A DNA stretch of 64,000 nucleotides from Lanius collurio. Its lineage: Eukaryota; Chordata; Aves; Passeriformes; Laniidae. The stretch's first letter is position 1, and the number at the start of each line of letters is the position of its first letter. Made by a program: the position numbers and the translations under genes. The notes under the pieces were generated by a model that ran no database searches, had not been told where the DNA came from, and saw nothing but the letters and a program-made list of their open reading frames with translations. Shown one piece after another: positions 48,237 through 63,300 of the stretch. The stretch lies in contig JACBWW010000008.1 of NCBI GenBank assembly GCA_020086605.1, positions 10,609,720 through 10,673,719 on the forward strand, in the 5' to 3' direction.

Positions 48237-48331
<95 letters not shown>
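48237..48331. repeat. Pure GATA microsatellite, 23 full copies
   Basis: The tetranucleotide GATA repeats without any interruption from 48237 to 48331 (23 complete copies plus gat). A pure array of this length is expected to be highly variable between individuals and haplotypes. Confidence 0.99.
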
Positions 48332-51300
48332 CTACAAGTAAAAAAAACATTTCAGTACTATCGAGAAGAGATAGATTGTGAAGAGTTTACAGAAGACTAC
48401 AGGAAGCAAGCATGGGAAATACCTTTTTGGAGCAACAAACACAAGTCTGTTAATATCAGTGATTACTTACATATGGTGAATTAGGGTTACCTGGACACTT
48501 ATTAGACAGTATTTGACAGTACATGTCATTTAACTTTGGATAGTTCAGCACATCCTGTTCTGATTCTTCATAACAGGTTCAGAACTGAACATCATTCCAA
48601 ACTTGTGGTAAAGCTGGAGTTTTCTGTCTTGATTTATGAAAATAAAAAATTATCCATGGCCTCTAGCCTGAAAGATGCATCTCCTACTATCTCTTCCAAC
48701 TGGGCTCAACTGGCAAACTTAGGTTCGATCTACTCCAGTTCATAAAATACAGAGATATTGGCAGGGACTTTGCAGCTTTGTTCTCGTTTCCCTGTCACAG
48801 TGGCCTGTAAATCTATAAAATCACATCTTTCTGATTGCTTGCTTACACTTTTTGTCCATGCCCACTCAGCTGACATACGCTTTTTTCAGTTGCTCTTGAT
48901 AAAACAGCTTAAACTAGAAATAAATGCTGATATAAAAACTCATCTTCAAATCCACTCTGTTGAGAGCAAATCTATTTTCTTCTAATGAAGGCACACCTGC
49001 TTACAGAAGTGATGAATGCGGCAGTGTGACAAGACATAAGTGTGTGTTTAACTGTGGGTATGTGCTTAAATTCCCAAGCACATTTAGACTTAAAACATGT
49101 TCATTTGAGCTGAGGATTCTGTTGCTGATTCTAATAACTGCGAAGAAAGCTGCTAAACTGATGATGCAATAGGAGCTGAGATGGTGGTAACTATGTGGGT
49201 ATCATCTTAAAAAATAGATATTTTTCTCCTTGTGATTGTAAATGCCATGACAGAAGAGAACATATCCTTCCAGGCTATTTATTTGTCAGTTTGGTTTTTG
49301 TTAGGAATCATGAAAGAGATGTAGATAATTGCAATGGAAATATTTTCCATGGATTTGGGGTATTTCAGCAGATGTTTATGGCAAAGGTTGGCCTGATGAT
49401 GGATTTTCTAAGAGTATAAGGGAGTCTAGTGAAGTAATTTCAGTCTCTAGAAAAGGGGATCAATGTCAATCAGGTTTCTTCAGGGCTTCGAAGCAATGTT
49501 GTGTACTTGTGACTATTGCACCAGCATGAAGAAGGTGCTTCCTTCTCCCTGCAGGGTGGCACCACTGAAAGAACAAGATTGAAATACACTTGTTCTCATC
49601 ATTGCTTCAGGTGTAATTGAAGAATAACTGGTTTCAGGCAGTGAAGGCTGTGACTGAAAAGCATGTAGCATCATGCAGTTTGAGCTAAATTGCATCCATG
49701 TAATGAATTAAGCATAGACTTCATTGTGCTGTTTGCCCAGACATGTTCAGCAAATGCACTTCTTTAGTAAGGCAGTACAAAGATGCTGTATTAGACTGAC
49801 TTCCACCATTCTGGAAGGAAAAAATGTGAGCCTGCATTATGAATTAACTTAGGTGAGGTGTTTCCTTTACATGATTTGGAAGGGCTGAACATGTTCATAC
49901 TACAGGTAAGTCCACATAGAGCTGTACAAAGCTTTAATCTCCTAGAAAATGGTGTGAATGTTCTGCAGTCTTGAGGGTTTTTCAGACTGACCAACAGTAT
50001 TTTTCCTGCAAAGAGGATGTTTGCTGTGAGCCAGCCTGCTCATGTCTTCTGTCCAGCCTGTATATCTCCTTCCAGGGTGGGTGAAGCCCATTCTCTCTGC
50101 ACATCCTTCTCCCATCCTCTGCATCTGAATGTTTCCTGGCCACTGTCTTGTGATTTTTGTTTTAATCACTGCTTTTTCCTCCTTAGGCATTATTGCATAC
50201 ATATTGTGAAATGTTGATAGGACTGGAAGTTACCATATGAATAATAAGATACTTTTTCTTTTGTACTGTAATAATAGAAATATTTTCTTACAGTGTCCTT
50301 TCTATTACATATTACACAGGGTTACATGCACTCATTGTTGCATGCCCTCCTTGCATCTCAGAATGTCATGTGCGGGATCAGACATTACCCTGACTATGTG
50401 ACAAGTGCCTTTGTCATGGTTTCTTATGTATTTACACCCCTCACTGGGTGAAATATTCTGTTGAATTAACTCTGAAATGGTACATTTTCTATCTGCACTC
50501 TTATGCTTGAGAATGTATTGTACCTCTGCTTTGATTTTTACAGCACTTGTTTAAGAAAGGACTGGATTAACTTCATCATATTCACAATGAGGAAGGAAAA
50601 TACATGCATGTTGAATACTTTAGTTATAGTGGTGCATAACAAGTTGTTTGTTGTTTCATGAGGTACTCCAAAATATAAGTTACAGTACAGATAACAAATG
50701 AAAGCTTAAATTGTCTGAATTAGGTAGCACTGCATTCATAAACAAAGAACACTAATACTTACCTTGAACATCAGGATGAATATTTTTTTCCCCATTTGGG
50801 GAATCTATTATTAGCTTTCTTATTTCCATTCTGGCTTAATTTTCTGCAGTCTGGATTGGCTCTAGCATCATTATAGTTCAGGTTCTTTCTACTATTGTGT
50901 CCATGGCCATACTTATCAATCATTTTATTTGGCTTGCTGTTTCAGATGTTAGATGTAAGCTGTGATATTTATCTAGGCTCTCACAATAAATGGCTTTGGA
51001 AGAGTTAGCATAGTTTGGCAATGCCTCAGTCCACCTCTTGAAGAGCAACCTGATGGAACTACCTTCTGTGATTCAATTGTTCCCTTCATTTTCCCCTCAA
51101 TCAACAGCTGTTACAGAAATTTAGAAAAATACATGTATTGCGCACACATGCACACACACATGCTCCTCAACTGCTGGACAAAGAACACTTTACCACTTTA
51201 TACCCTTTAGATAAATTGTAATAGACCTGTGGCAACTCCTGTTAGAGAGATTGAGTTACTACACTGAACTACACAATAGAATACATCTAAAAAGATTTTG

Positions 51301-54300
51301 TGTTAATCATGGAGGTATCATGGAACTGCTGGAATTTATCTGGATTCAGCCTGTAAATGACATGCAGATGGCAGTTTTAAGTCTTATAGGCTGTCACTGA
51401 GTACCATAGAATAAGAGATGCGTAGTTATAAATGTCATTATTTTTGCAGGCCAAACCAAGTATTCACCTGTTATATGGGTTGTATCCATGTTATACCAAT
51501 ACAGGTTGTATCAATACAAATTACACTTTTATGGATTATAGGCTCTGATTCAAAAGGAGAAGGCCTATGTAGAAGTAGCCTAACTTCCCATTAAGGGGAG
51601 ACTAAAATTCCCTGGCTGTTAATTAAATGATAGAAGTTTTGTTATAAAAGTAAATAAAGACCCAGGTGATAGCTGCTCTAGCTTTTTGCAGAGCAAGCTG
51701 ATCCATGCAATCTAGTCCCATTCACACAGGTGTAGATTGATATCAATTGTACAATGTGATCTCTGTTGCCAAGATCTTTTGTGAAGCCTATTAATGCCTA
51801 CTCTGGTCAAAGGAAAAATAGTATAGACCATTGAAGAAAATAAAGTACATAGAAATAGTGTGACTAAAGTAAAATAGTTTTGCCAGACAAGGGAAAAAAC
51901 ATGATTGACTATACCCAATTCATGCTCTAAGCTTACCACAGACACTAACAGATGGACTTGACTATGAGGAAGGAAATGGAAATAACCATTCCAAACACAA
52001 CCTAAACCATGAAAGTGGAGTGGAGGTCCTGGCCAGACTATGTCTTAAGAATAAAGTTTCCCAAATGAACAATGCAGCCACAAATAAGCTAACAACATTT
52101 GGAAGATTCAGGAAGAGTAGACAGGAAAATAAAACATGTAGTGATGACATTTTCATGGTCTCACTTTTTATGGACCTCCAACACTACCTCCTTGATTTAT
52201 AAGTTGTGGATTTTTAATGCAAAAGTAAGGGATCTGGTAGAAAAAAATAAGGATAGTATTAGAATGCAGCTCCTTCTGTGTCACAGAGAAGGAAGTATTA
52301 ATCAGAGCTACATAATAACTGCAAGCAGCTGAGAATACGCATAAATATGGCTGAGACAGAGAGCTTTCTGTGCAACCTCAGAGGCATATTGAAATGACAA
52401 AATGGAAAAATAATTGCCAAACTGGTGATGATCATCACTGTTCATCATGCTTTGCATAGCAGTGAGCATGCTGAGTGCTCTTCCCTGTGCCAGCTACCTG
52501 GATAAGCTGTTGAGATTTTGTTAATGTTGCAGGCAAATGAGAGTCAGATGGCAAAAAATGTTTGAGGTAAGGGCTTTTTTCTCTTCCATCACTGTAAACA
52601 GTATCATTCACACTCACAAGGACAGATAAGGACATAAAGAACACTTTAGCAATGAATGCATTTGTGATTATTTATTTATTGCAGGAACAACATGTGGATG
52701 AAGCCACCTTGCCTGGATGTTAATCAGAGAGTTATAGGTTATGATGGGACCCAAAGTAGTGAAAGTGTTCTGAAAACTTCTACAAAGGATGTTTGTGTAG
52801 AGTGCCCTTGAGAGTCCATGCCAGTCTAGGAGGAGCGCAGCAGAGGGAATAATCTGTAGCCCAAGAGGTGATTTCTTCTGAATTTGAAATAAAAAGGTGG
52901 GGAAGTTCCTATCATGAAAGGAAGAAGAAAATGACATCGTTGGCCCATGTCTTTTTTTTTTTTTTAATTACTGTCACTTTTTCTTCAAGACCAATTTCAG
53001 CATGGCTTCAATCAGACATTTTCCAGATGCTGATACCCAATTTTTCTTCACAGACAGATGTCTGAGGTGAACTGTTCATTTTTTGGTTTTCCAGAGTACA
53101 GCTCACTTTCAAATGAAGAAGCTGAGAGCATTCTCTATTTTCCCATGGTCCATGCTGTTAATTGTGGGCAGCTGCACAGCCCAAAGAGAGTTCCTGGAAG
53201 GACTGTGCTTCAGGGCTGTTAATTTGTTGGCATGGCTTCGTGGGTAGAGAGAGTGTGTTTTAAGGGATTGGCTAGCAGTGACTCCAGCAAGAGCTTGTGA
53301 CAAGACAGAAAGTGACACTGCAAAATATCCTTAATGGTTGATTCCCCTCTTCTTTAATATTAACTTGGATTTCTATAAAAATAGATCAGGGCTCTGTTAC
53401 TGATTTGCATTTACATAATTTCCATCCAAAATATTTTTAATGTAGTTTTGGCTTTGTGGGCCTCAAAATAACAGAACACAAAAAGCACATATCTGTATTC
53501 AGAATATGTTAATATACTCATTTTATCAGCCTGTTTTTCAGAATATACTTATGCCATTCAAGTGACTTAGTTCAAAGCTAAGGTCTGGTCTGTCTAGGAA
53601 CTGGCAAAAAATGGGTAACTCAGCTTTGACGAGATCTTTGTGGTTTTCTTATCTTGATGTAAAACCTTGTGATGAAATTCTGGGTATTAGACAGGAGCAC
53701 TACACATAGGAAGGGCAACTGAGAATCTCACAAGCCCATTATTACGGGTAAGAACTCCTGCCATCGTATAATTATATGATACATGCTGCCACCAGAAAAC
53801 ACTGTAAAATAGACTAAGCTGGAATTATGTTAAAATTGGAAAATTAAGAAATTAATCTAAACCATGGACAAGGGTGTGTGCTTATATGCATATGGGAGCA
53901 TATAATGTGCCTGAGAGTAGGAAGGACACATTGTATTATTCATCTTGCTGACAAGAAACATTATTTGATGTCTTAGATGAAGCCCTAATAGTTCATAATT
54001 TTGAATAAAGACGGGATGCAGTTTTGATAGACAGCAAAATATGTCTATGGTGAACCACCTGGTGTCTTCTTATCATTCAAAAGTAGGCTTGTTTATTCAT
54101 TTATTCCTGAAAAAGACAAAATTTCAAATAAGAGTTTCCATTCTACTTTCAATGCAGTACTCTTCTCATGAATGAAACACAAAATTAGTAGTCATTATTT
54201 CCTTTCTCTTAGTCTACCGTTGCCTTATTCAAGGTGTAGGATGTACATAAAAAAAAAAAAAAAAAGATAGTGGTACTGCTGTTCTGCTGTGGCAAAGAAA

Positions 54301-57300
54301 GAAAATGGAGAGGAAGAGGCTTTTTAGACAATTCCCATCATAACTCTTAATAGTATGTCATAGTAAAGGGGACGTATCTGCTATTAGTGGACAATTAGAC
54401 TAACTGACATGAGATTTCTGCCCTTCAGCTAGGCAGTATGCTGTGGGTATTTAATACTGGAAGTTTTACTGCTTTTGGAACATAAAAGTTTTTGAGCTAA
54501 ACTCTCCTAATAAACCAAATACATAAGTTCTAACACTACATCAGTGAAGTTGATTTATATATAAATAGAAGGCCACCATAGATACCTGAAATAAACCATG
54601 AGAAATCCAGGCTGCTGCGCTTAGGTAAAGGAAACACATTGAGGCACGATGAAAAAGCCAAAGCATTAACTTGGACAGTTTATTTCTCTTCTTCTCCCCA
54701 CATTTACTCACAACAAATGTGCAGGTTGCAAATAAAATCCTAGGGGAAGAGCACAAATTCAATTCTGAAAAGCAAAGGAAGAGCTTTAAAGGTCACAGAT
54801 GAAGTTGTCATTGAAAGAAAAGAAGGAGGCAGTTGAGGACATTACAACATCCATGTTGGCTGAATTATAAACTCTTGAAAGTCTTTCCACACCTTTAAAG
54901 AAATGCAGAAGTCAGTGTAACAGGAAATGGAGATACACATTTTTAAAACAATAACTAGATTGAGGTCTGGATTCCCTTAAGTGTTAAGGTGACACCACTC
55001 CTCAGGACTGCCTGGCCCCTGGCCATGTTTGTGCTTGGAGAGTTCTTCTGTTCATAAGGCTTTGTTAGGCCACAAAAAGGCAGCACTTACACATAAAAAT
55101 TTATTTAACTATTGGTCTATATGCTATGGAAAGGCATATACATGGTATTTGTACTGTAGGAAAATCATACTCCTAACTGAAATAAGGATGTTGAAAATCT
55201 AAATGTGTGTAGGTTAAGGACAACTTGTGTCAGTAGAATTTTTTCTTGGGAGGGCTAATAAGATGACCTTCTGTAACTAACCATCCCATTCCTTACCTAT
55301 GGGCAGCTCAGCTGTGTGAAAGACAACTGAGCTAGGTGTAAAACAGCTCCTGAATCACTAGCAGTTGCAGCCCTATTATTTTGAGATAAAATTATAACCT
55401 TTTATTTCCAAGACAAATTGAACTGAACTATGGCATTTCAGAAGCAACCTAAGCCTCTGTGTGGCAAAGGTTCAGTACACTCAATACTTTCTCAAAAATG
55501 CATTGAACAGCTCTTGGGTCACCCAGAAACAATCTCCTTTTCTCTGTGTTTCAGTTTATCTGTGTTTCTACTGTCCAAGCAGACACCTCAGTGCCAATAT
55601 CCTGGAATAGTCAGTGTAGGGCACACTGCCAATTTTTGCAAGCTGATACTGCAATCCCCAGGAGAGTTGATAAAGGGGACAATTCACATTCAAATAAACC
55701 CTTGCCTCTGACAGTCTGGACAGTGTGTTCCCAACATTACAGCAGGGCCACATGTGACACTTTGTTAAATTTGCTTTCTCTGTAGCTGCTAAAATCATAC
55801 AAATACATCCATTTTGAAATGGGCTTTATCTCTTTCTTCCCACCACTGTCAAGATGTGACTGGGTATGCTAGAGAAGCTGATGGGGGTGAAACAAAAAGC
55901 TTTTTTACCAGGTGAGGCTGTCTTCATCTCTGATGGAAGTAGGTTTTGCTCTTTGAAAGACTTGACTGCACTTGGGGTTGATTCAGGTTTTCTTGGAGTG
56001 CTCTTGCCTTCTTACAATATTGCTATTTATTTGTAGGCATAGCTGGAAGAAAAGTCTTTCAACCTTTACTGTCATTATTTAAGTCTAAATGCTGGATGAA
56101 CAAAGCTGTTGGGAAGGGATCAATCTGCCAGCAGTCAAAGGTCAAGGCCTGGGTATAAACTGCAGAAATAAAATCAATCCACCATAACCTAAGTCCTTCA
56201 AAGATACAGGCAAAATGCCAAGAGGGGTCACCCACAGTGCCAAAGCATAGGTTGCAGTGGCCATCAGCCAAGCTAAACAGCACACTGAGGGGATCCCCGT
56301 CTTGCAGACCTACAAGTTTGTACCAAGCAAGTGTGGCATATCTACTGCAAAGATGCTCAGGTAGTGTCACTAAATTCCTAGAAGATCATGAGTCATGTGA
56401 AATGGAAAAGGTGGGAAGCTAACTCAAAATTGTCCCCATATTATCTAGATAATGCCTGCACAGATACCCATCAGACCTATGGCAGTGAATCTAGCTGAAT
56501 GCACACTTCAGCGTTTGGCATCAATGCCAGCTCCAGGTACTAAGAATGATTCTGTCATGAGTCCTACTGCACACGACCTTGAAAGAGAACCTTACCAAGC
56601 TTACTTTTCCATGATACCACCCTGCCTAGCCTTGCTCTACCCTGCCCTTAAGTTTGCTCTCTGCTCTCAGGGGTTGATCTGCTCTGATCTTCAGCACACT
56701 TGGAGTATACAGGAACCACACTCCAGATGTCTGCTGCCTGCACAGTGGCCTAGTGGCATTTTTGTTATCTAATGGCTAATGGACAAGCCAGAGCAAGCAA
56801 AGAGCATGATGGAGGAGAATGAGTGGCTTTGCACAGGAAAGGAGTGTCCTGGTCCCAGCTGCAGCCCACATCAGGACAGGAGCGTCCCAGTCACAGCAAC
56901 TTCCCAGACCTCACTGTGCTGTCCACCAGGGTCTGCCACAGCATCTCTGGGATTAATTCCTCCCCACTATGATAAGGCAGAGAAAGGCCATTCATGCACT
57001 GAGGGTAGACCTGCATGTCAAGACACCAATGTAATTAAAAAGATGTCTTTAAAAGAAAGACAAAGCATTGGATGTGGTTGATAGACAAACTTGAGCAGGA
57101 TTTTTCTTTCAGGGATTGGTGTGCAAGCATGTCTAAAACAGAGGTGTTGAGCAGATGGCCTTCTCCTTTTTAGATATGGATGCACTTTGGAATTTTATGA
57201 ACTTCATGAAAGGAAAATCAGGGCAACGCAAAGCTATTTTTTCCTACTTAGAAGCTGTAAGTAAGGTGAATTTATCAGCCTCAGTGGTGTCCCTTTTGAA

Positions 57301-60300
57301 CAACAGCATCCCACAAAGAGAAAAGGCAAACAAGTAATACAGCACAGCATGGCATGGTTAAAATGATCTCTGTCTTGTTTTGTGCACCTGGAAGAACAAA
57401 CTTTACGGTACAAGGCAGATGTAATTCAGTCTTCATGCTGACTCACACTTGGCAATTAGCTGAGGAAAAACTGAAAAATATAATGAATTATTTATTAATA
57501 ATTGGGACTCTGTGTGTGTGTGTGTGCAAATAGACAGCTGCAACTCAATGGGACTGAGAAACCAGGGTGGACTGCATTTAGAGCAAAAGCAAGTATTTCA
57601 CTGGCTAAGTCACCAATCCCTCTTTTCTTCTCTTTCTCCTCCTTTCCACTCTTCCATATACTCACCATATAGCATCTTTATCCAATTCAAGTGCTCAGAT
57701 ATAATTTAATCCACCCAGTCCCTTCCTGCCATCTACAAAAGACTTTGTTCCATTGCAGTGGAAAGTTACAATGTTTATTACATCTCTGTCTAAGATGAAC
57801 CCCAAACCAAGCATTTTATCCTCACTCATATAATCATCACAAGATAGAAAATAAAATTTCCAAAATGAACAAACTGTAGGAGAGCTTTAGGGAAATGCAT
57901 GTCAGTTTTTACTTTGATGTATGCTATTTAAAAAAAAAAAATCTGTGAAGGGGAGGTGGTGAGGAGAGGAAAAAGATAAACTGAGTATCTTCCAGAAGAT
58001 TTCCTCTCTATTGCTTAATTCTTTATATTGGAGAAAGAAGGAAATAATCTCTTCTTGCTGCCTGGAGTGAGACTGAAAGTATTCTGAATAGATTTTGTGA
58101 GAACTTCATCTAGTACCATGTATGGTTTCACATTCCCACTCACACCTTAATAAAAGTAAACATCACCTCAAGGTTTGCAGTGAGCATATAATGATTTTTA
58201 AAAATTTGGTGGGATTGGCAGATAAATACTTTGTTTCCTGAGATGATTTAGAGAAGAGCTTTATCTCAGACTGGTGAACTTTATCACCGGGTCCAGAAGT
58301 AAGGAAGGATCTGGGATTTAGTGTGTGTGTTTATTCAGGTGCTGAGTGTTACTTTCCAAAATGTATACTGCTGTTTATTTTCTAGGAGAGCAGAGTTTCA
58401 GTCGTAGTGGTCAAGGGCAGTTGAATATATTAATGTTTTTCTCTCTCTCTGTCCCTCTCTTCTCTGTTAGGAAGACATTTAAGCACACACTGTGCTAGTT
58501 CAAAAAGCAGAGCTCTGCATTTCTCTCCTAGTGGAATCCTCTTTACCTGCTTTCATTATTTGGTTGCATCTTCAAAGCAATAGCTCTTTTTGCTGCACTG
58601 AACATGGTCTCTCCTCACTCCTGTCTGCCATCTCCTGTTTGCACATACAACTACTGTCAGTGTCATCTGTGCCTGCCATCTGCTTCTGGAATATTATGAA
58701 GCTGTAATCACAGGACATTTTGAAATTTATTCATACAAATCAAAGACATTCAGTAGCTGTCAGGGGTGGATTTAGAGCTTAGAAAGGCATAGGTCTCCTG
58801 GCAGAGGCTTTCAGAAACAGCAGCTGACAGAGAGAGGCTGGAGGAGGTTTCCCTGCCCAGTTTTCCATCCCACCTGGCTCCTGACCTCCAGCGTTTTTGC
58901 ATTCTCAGGGCTGGCTTCAGGTTAGATTAGGTAACTCTGCCAGATTATTTGCAGTTTAGTGGTAAACATGAATCTGTGTGAGAATGACACCAAAGGAATT
59001 TTTCACTTGTGACCCCATTTATGCCTGGTCTGTAGAAGTCTATAACCACAGCAGTAATCTCTATCTTGCTCCGTTTACAAGTAGGCTGTACCTCAGTATA
59101 TATTTTCTCTTCATTATTTGAGGTAGGGGCTCCTTTATTAAGTCCAAGCAGGACCTATAATAGTGGCCTAATCCCTTTCAAGGGCCTCTAGATGCTTCTC
59201 TAGTAAATGGTAGTAGTAATACCAGATAGGGAGCTATCTGTATTTTTCTACATGGATAGCAGTTGCTAAGGATTGCTCCTGCACTGCTTGGTTTATATTC
59301 TCAACTTCCAGGATAATGGAATAGGTTGCAATAAACCAGGTTTGCATTGTAAGATGTTGTGGACTGCTTCTACTGCTCCAAGAATAGTTCTACAAAATGA
59401 AACAGCTAATGCCAAGGACACACACACACACAATATGCACATTTAAAGATGGTGGAATTTTTGCTTTGGACTTTCTCTCTGGTCTCCTGGACTGATTTGG
59501 GGCAGAAGTGCCTTAGGTGCAGTCTTGGTGTGCAACTCTAATTTGGCTTCATTCAAGGAAAGTCTGATCCATGCTCTGTGCAAGCCAGGGTGGAGGTGAT
59601 GGAGAATGGCACACTTCTTATAAAACCAGAAGGCTGATTTTTGCAGCACGTTCCACTGACTTTGAAACTATTTAAAATCAGTTCAAAAATGTTTACTCTT
59701 TCACAGTTCATTTTCATACAATGGCAGATTGGTGTGCTTCACAAAATGTCTCTTCTAGGTCTCCTGTTTTCCAAAAGTACTTTCAATATGTCAGTGTTTC
59801 TATAGATGTCCCTAAATGGAATCATCATTATGTAGGAAAAGCAACAGAAATGAAAAAAGAGCTGTTACATATTTCTGCAAAAACAAACCAGTTGCTCAGT
59901 GGATTCCCTTTTCCCCCAAGACCTATAGAGAGCTGGAGATCCAACCTGAATATAATGTGCCTATGGCCTCAGTGAACCATGCCAGCTAAGATGTTGCAGG
60001 CTTAGCTAGTAGCTGGAAGCAAGCCAGCTCATGGTCCTGGAGGCTGTAGACACAAGCCAAAGATCTGTGGTCAAACACTTGGCAGGTATTAGACCACAGA
60101 AACCAAATGAGTAGAAAAGCTTCATTTGGCTCTGTTGTTGCTTCTGAGTTCATGTGTGGGATTTACAGTGGCAGTACAGCAGCTGAAGGATTGCAAAACA
60201 AGGATGGTTTAATCCCAGAGGGTTTATTTTATTTTTAGTTTACAGGCACACCTTCAAAACACACAAAAAGGAGCTAAAAGTGACACATGGTGAAAACAGG

Positions 60301-63300
60301 AGCAGTGTTTTCAGGGGATCAGAATTAGGACCAGTTCTTTCCCTATAATTGTCTACCACAGCACTTGATAGCCTTTTCTCACAGGTGGGAAAATTGGTGA
60401 AGTTATACCTAATTAAAATTTTAAATCCCTGACAAGGACATCTTGAGAGGAAAGGTTGGTCATCTGGTGCACTGGCTTCATGAGGGATGTGGCTGGTACC
60501 ATGTCAACAAAGGCTGACAATGGTGCAGATGAAAGGCCAGACATAGAAAGGATCCATGAAGGCAACAGTGATGAGAGGGAAGTACAAAAGACAGGAGAGA
60601 GGCCATAGCATATTGCCACCTTTGATGAAATGCCTGAGCCCCTCGTCCCATGGTGACAATTTGTTATCTTTGCTGTCAGGAGATGTGAATTGGCAGCAGA
60701 GATCTAGAGATGGAGGAGGAAATGGTGGTTGTAAGCAGGCAGAAAGGCACTGAGTCCTTGAATCATGCTGCTATGGGGAGGCTGTTGTGGGCATACAGGG
60801 GTGAAGCAGGCAGTGGTACCTACCAAACCCCCATGTTAGTGCTAAGGGAGTCATTTAGACTCTAGGCAAGCACAAACTACTTTCAAATAATCTCACAAAA
60901 GGACTTTGTCATTTAAATGAACAGCAAATTACTTTAAGTGCAGGTGGAAAAGGTACAAGTGGTTTTGCCACATTCAAAATGCACCAGAACAACTAAAGTT
61001 TACTGGGAAAAGCTGAAGTAACCTTCATCTCCTTGCTCCATCACACAGATCCTGTATGAACATGCTAATGTGCATTTTTGGGATGGGATTACAAGCCCAT
61101 ATACCTAGTAAGCTGCTTTTACCATGAGAAGCAGAAAAATCTTAACTCAGACAAGAAACCTTTTCATGTTCATCATGAGTTTGCAAGGCCGCATTCTGGG
61201 TCATAGCAAGCATGTGTGACAACAGGGGTTGGAGCTAAGGCCCTGGTCCTGCAGCTGTATCCCTGTGCCTGCACTACAACCGCTTGGATAGGGATGAGGC
61301 ACCTGTACCCATCAGTGCATTGTGGTGGTCAGCCAGGATAGGGGACACAGCCTGGGGATGGAAAAGGGTAGGTTTGATTATGGTACAGGACACTGGAAAG
61401 GACCTGGGATTCCCAGGAAGCAGAAATTCAAGGTGGGATAAGACCATTTTCTTCTTGCTCAAGTTACCCGTGCGTAGACTTGCCTAGATTGAAATGTGTG
61501 GGTGTTTTTTATAAAGTATTTAACAAGACTATTTTAAAGCAGCTTGGCTCTTGGCTAGTAAGAGCTTCAGAGCTTTAAATTGGGTTTGTTGTATATGCTT
61601 ATCTACTAACTCTGTCAGGTATAAACCAACAGTCTATTAGTATATTAGTGTATATCAGGCCAGTATACTGTAAACTCTGAATCTCAGCCTGTTTCACACT
61701 GTGTTGTCCCTCACTAATCTTATATCTGTCCTTGAAATTAAAAAGTCTGCTGAAGTAATGATTGATTTTTAATAGGAAATATTGTAGAAAATATTTTTTA
61801 TGTCCATCCTGCAGTGAAACAGGTACAGACCAATGGATCATGCATACTTTACAGAAAAATCTGGTTTTGGTAGTGAATTCTGCAGATTTCAAAAATGTTA
61901 TTTCATCAAATCCAGCCCAGGATTCCTAGTAGAACCGAAAGCAGGATTGACTTCTAACTGTTCAGGTTCAGTGCCCTCAGGACTGTCCTTAAGAGGCATA
62001 TGTTTGGGGGAACTCAACACTTATCTTCTTAAATTCCTAGATCTGATCTAAAGTACGCATCAGCAAAATTAGGACACCCCACTCTCACAAGTGCTGGTGT
62101 GAAAGGTGAGAATGTGAAGTCATAAAATAGCAAATGGCAAAATTAATTTGGAAGCAAAGAAAGCATAGAAATTTTTTATTTGCATTTTCTTTGTTTTAAT
62201 GTCACAGTGTGGCAGATAACATGATTATACAAATAATGTGATTTTTCAAGGTGTGTCTTACTAGGAGATTCTGATCAAGGCTTACTCTTTGTTTTCTATA
62301 TCCAAATGATAAATATTTTGCCTTTTACAAAATAATTATTTTATAACCCAAGGGCTGGTACCTGCAGATAAACTTGTGCATCAGCACACCCTTTTGACAT
62401 GAAAAGCACTCATAAATCACCATCTAAACTGCAGTTTCACATCCTCTTAGAAACCACTCTAAGAGAAGCATGGCAAGTCATTTAGGTAGTTGGCAGAGCA
62501 AAGCCTGGCAGTACACTTACACTGCAGGCATGTAACCTGTTTTCCCTTCCTCCATCTGCTGCATCAATTTGGGATCGGGTAGGCATTTGCAAAACAATAG
62601 CTGCTAGCATTTCAGAAATATGTAGAATTCCCCTTTAGCTTGCAGCCTTTTCTATTCTTTCCTATAGTGTCAAGATTTTGACATCACACACCTGAGTGCT
62701 TTACTAAATCTAAAGGGAAAAGAAGCTAAAACATAATGGGAGGTATCATTTTGCCAGGAACATGGTGGACCCTGAGAAGACTGTAGGCAGATGGTCTGTT
62801 AAATGCTTGTCCTTTGCAAGGGTAGGAATATCACTCACAGAGTAAAAAACATGGCCTTGGGCCGCCCCCACGGCTAAGAAACCTGGATAGACGAGTGCTG
62901 CACATTTTCTGAGGTCAGAGATGGATGGTTTTGCAGACAAAGGCTAGGAACACTCAGTCTGGAGGAACCTGCAGGACTGAACTGACCTTCACCTCTGTAG
63001 GCAGAGCAGAGCAGTGGAGCAGAGTGTTGAAGCATCACCAGAGCCAGTCTTGGTTCAGTGGAGGCTGCAGGGAACAGCAGAGCTTCAGGGAAGCCATCCT
63101 GCACCAGGTTAGTAAAGCATTGCAGAAGTTACCTGAGATTACTGCCCCTGTGCTCTGGGCAAAAGGCATAACCAAAATATTTCAGTGCAAGAGGTGCATG
63201 ATGCCTGTGTGCCTTTCTTATGGGAAATATTCCTCTGAGATCACTGTGGATTTTGGGTGTCACTACTATCCTTTTCTCACCAGTGCCAGGCCACAAATCC

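Noticed and set aside
48237..48331. Regular repeat as a CRISPR-like array
   Set aside because: A four-base unit without spacers in vertebrate DNA is a microsatellite.
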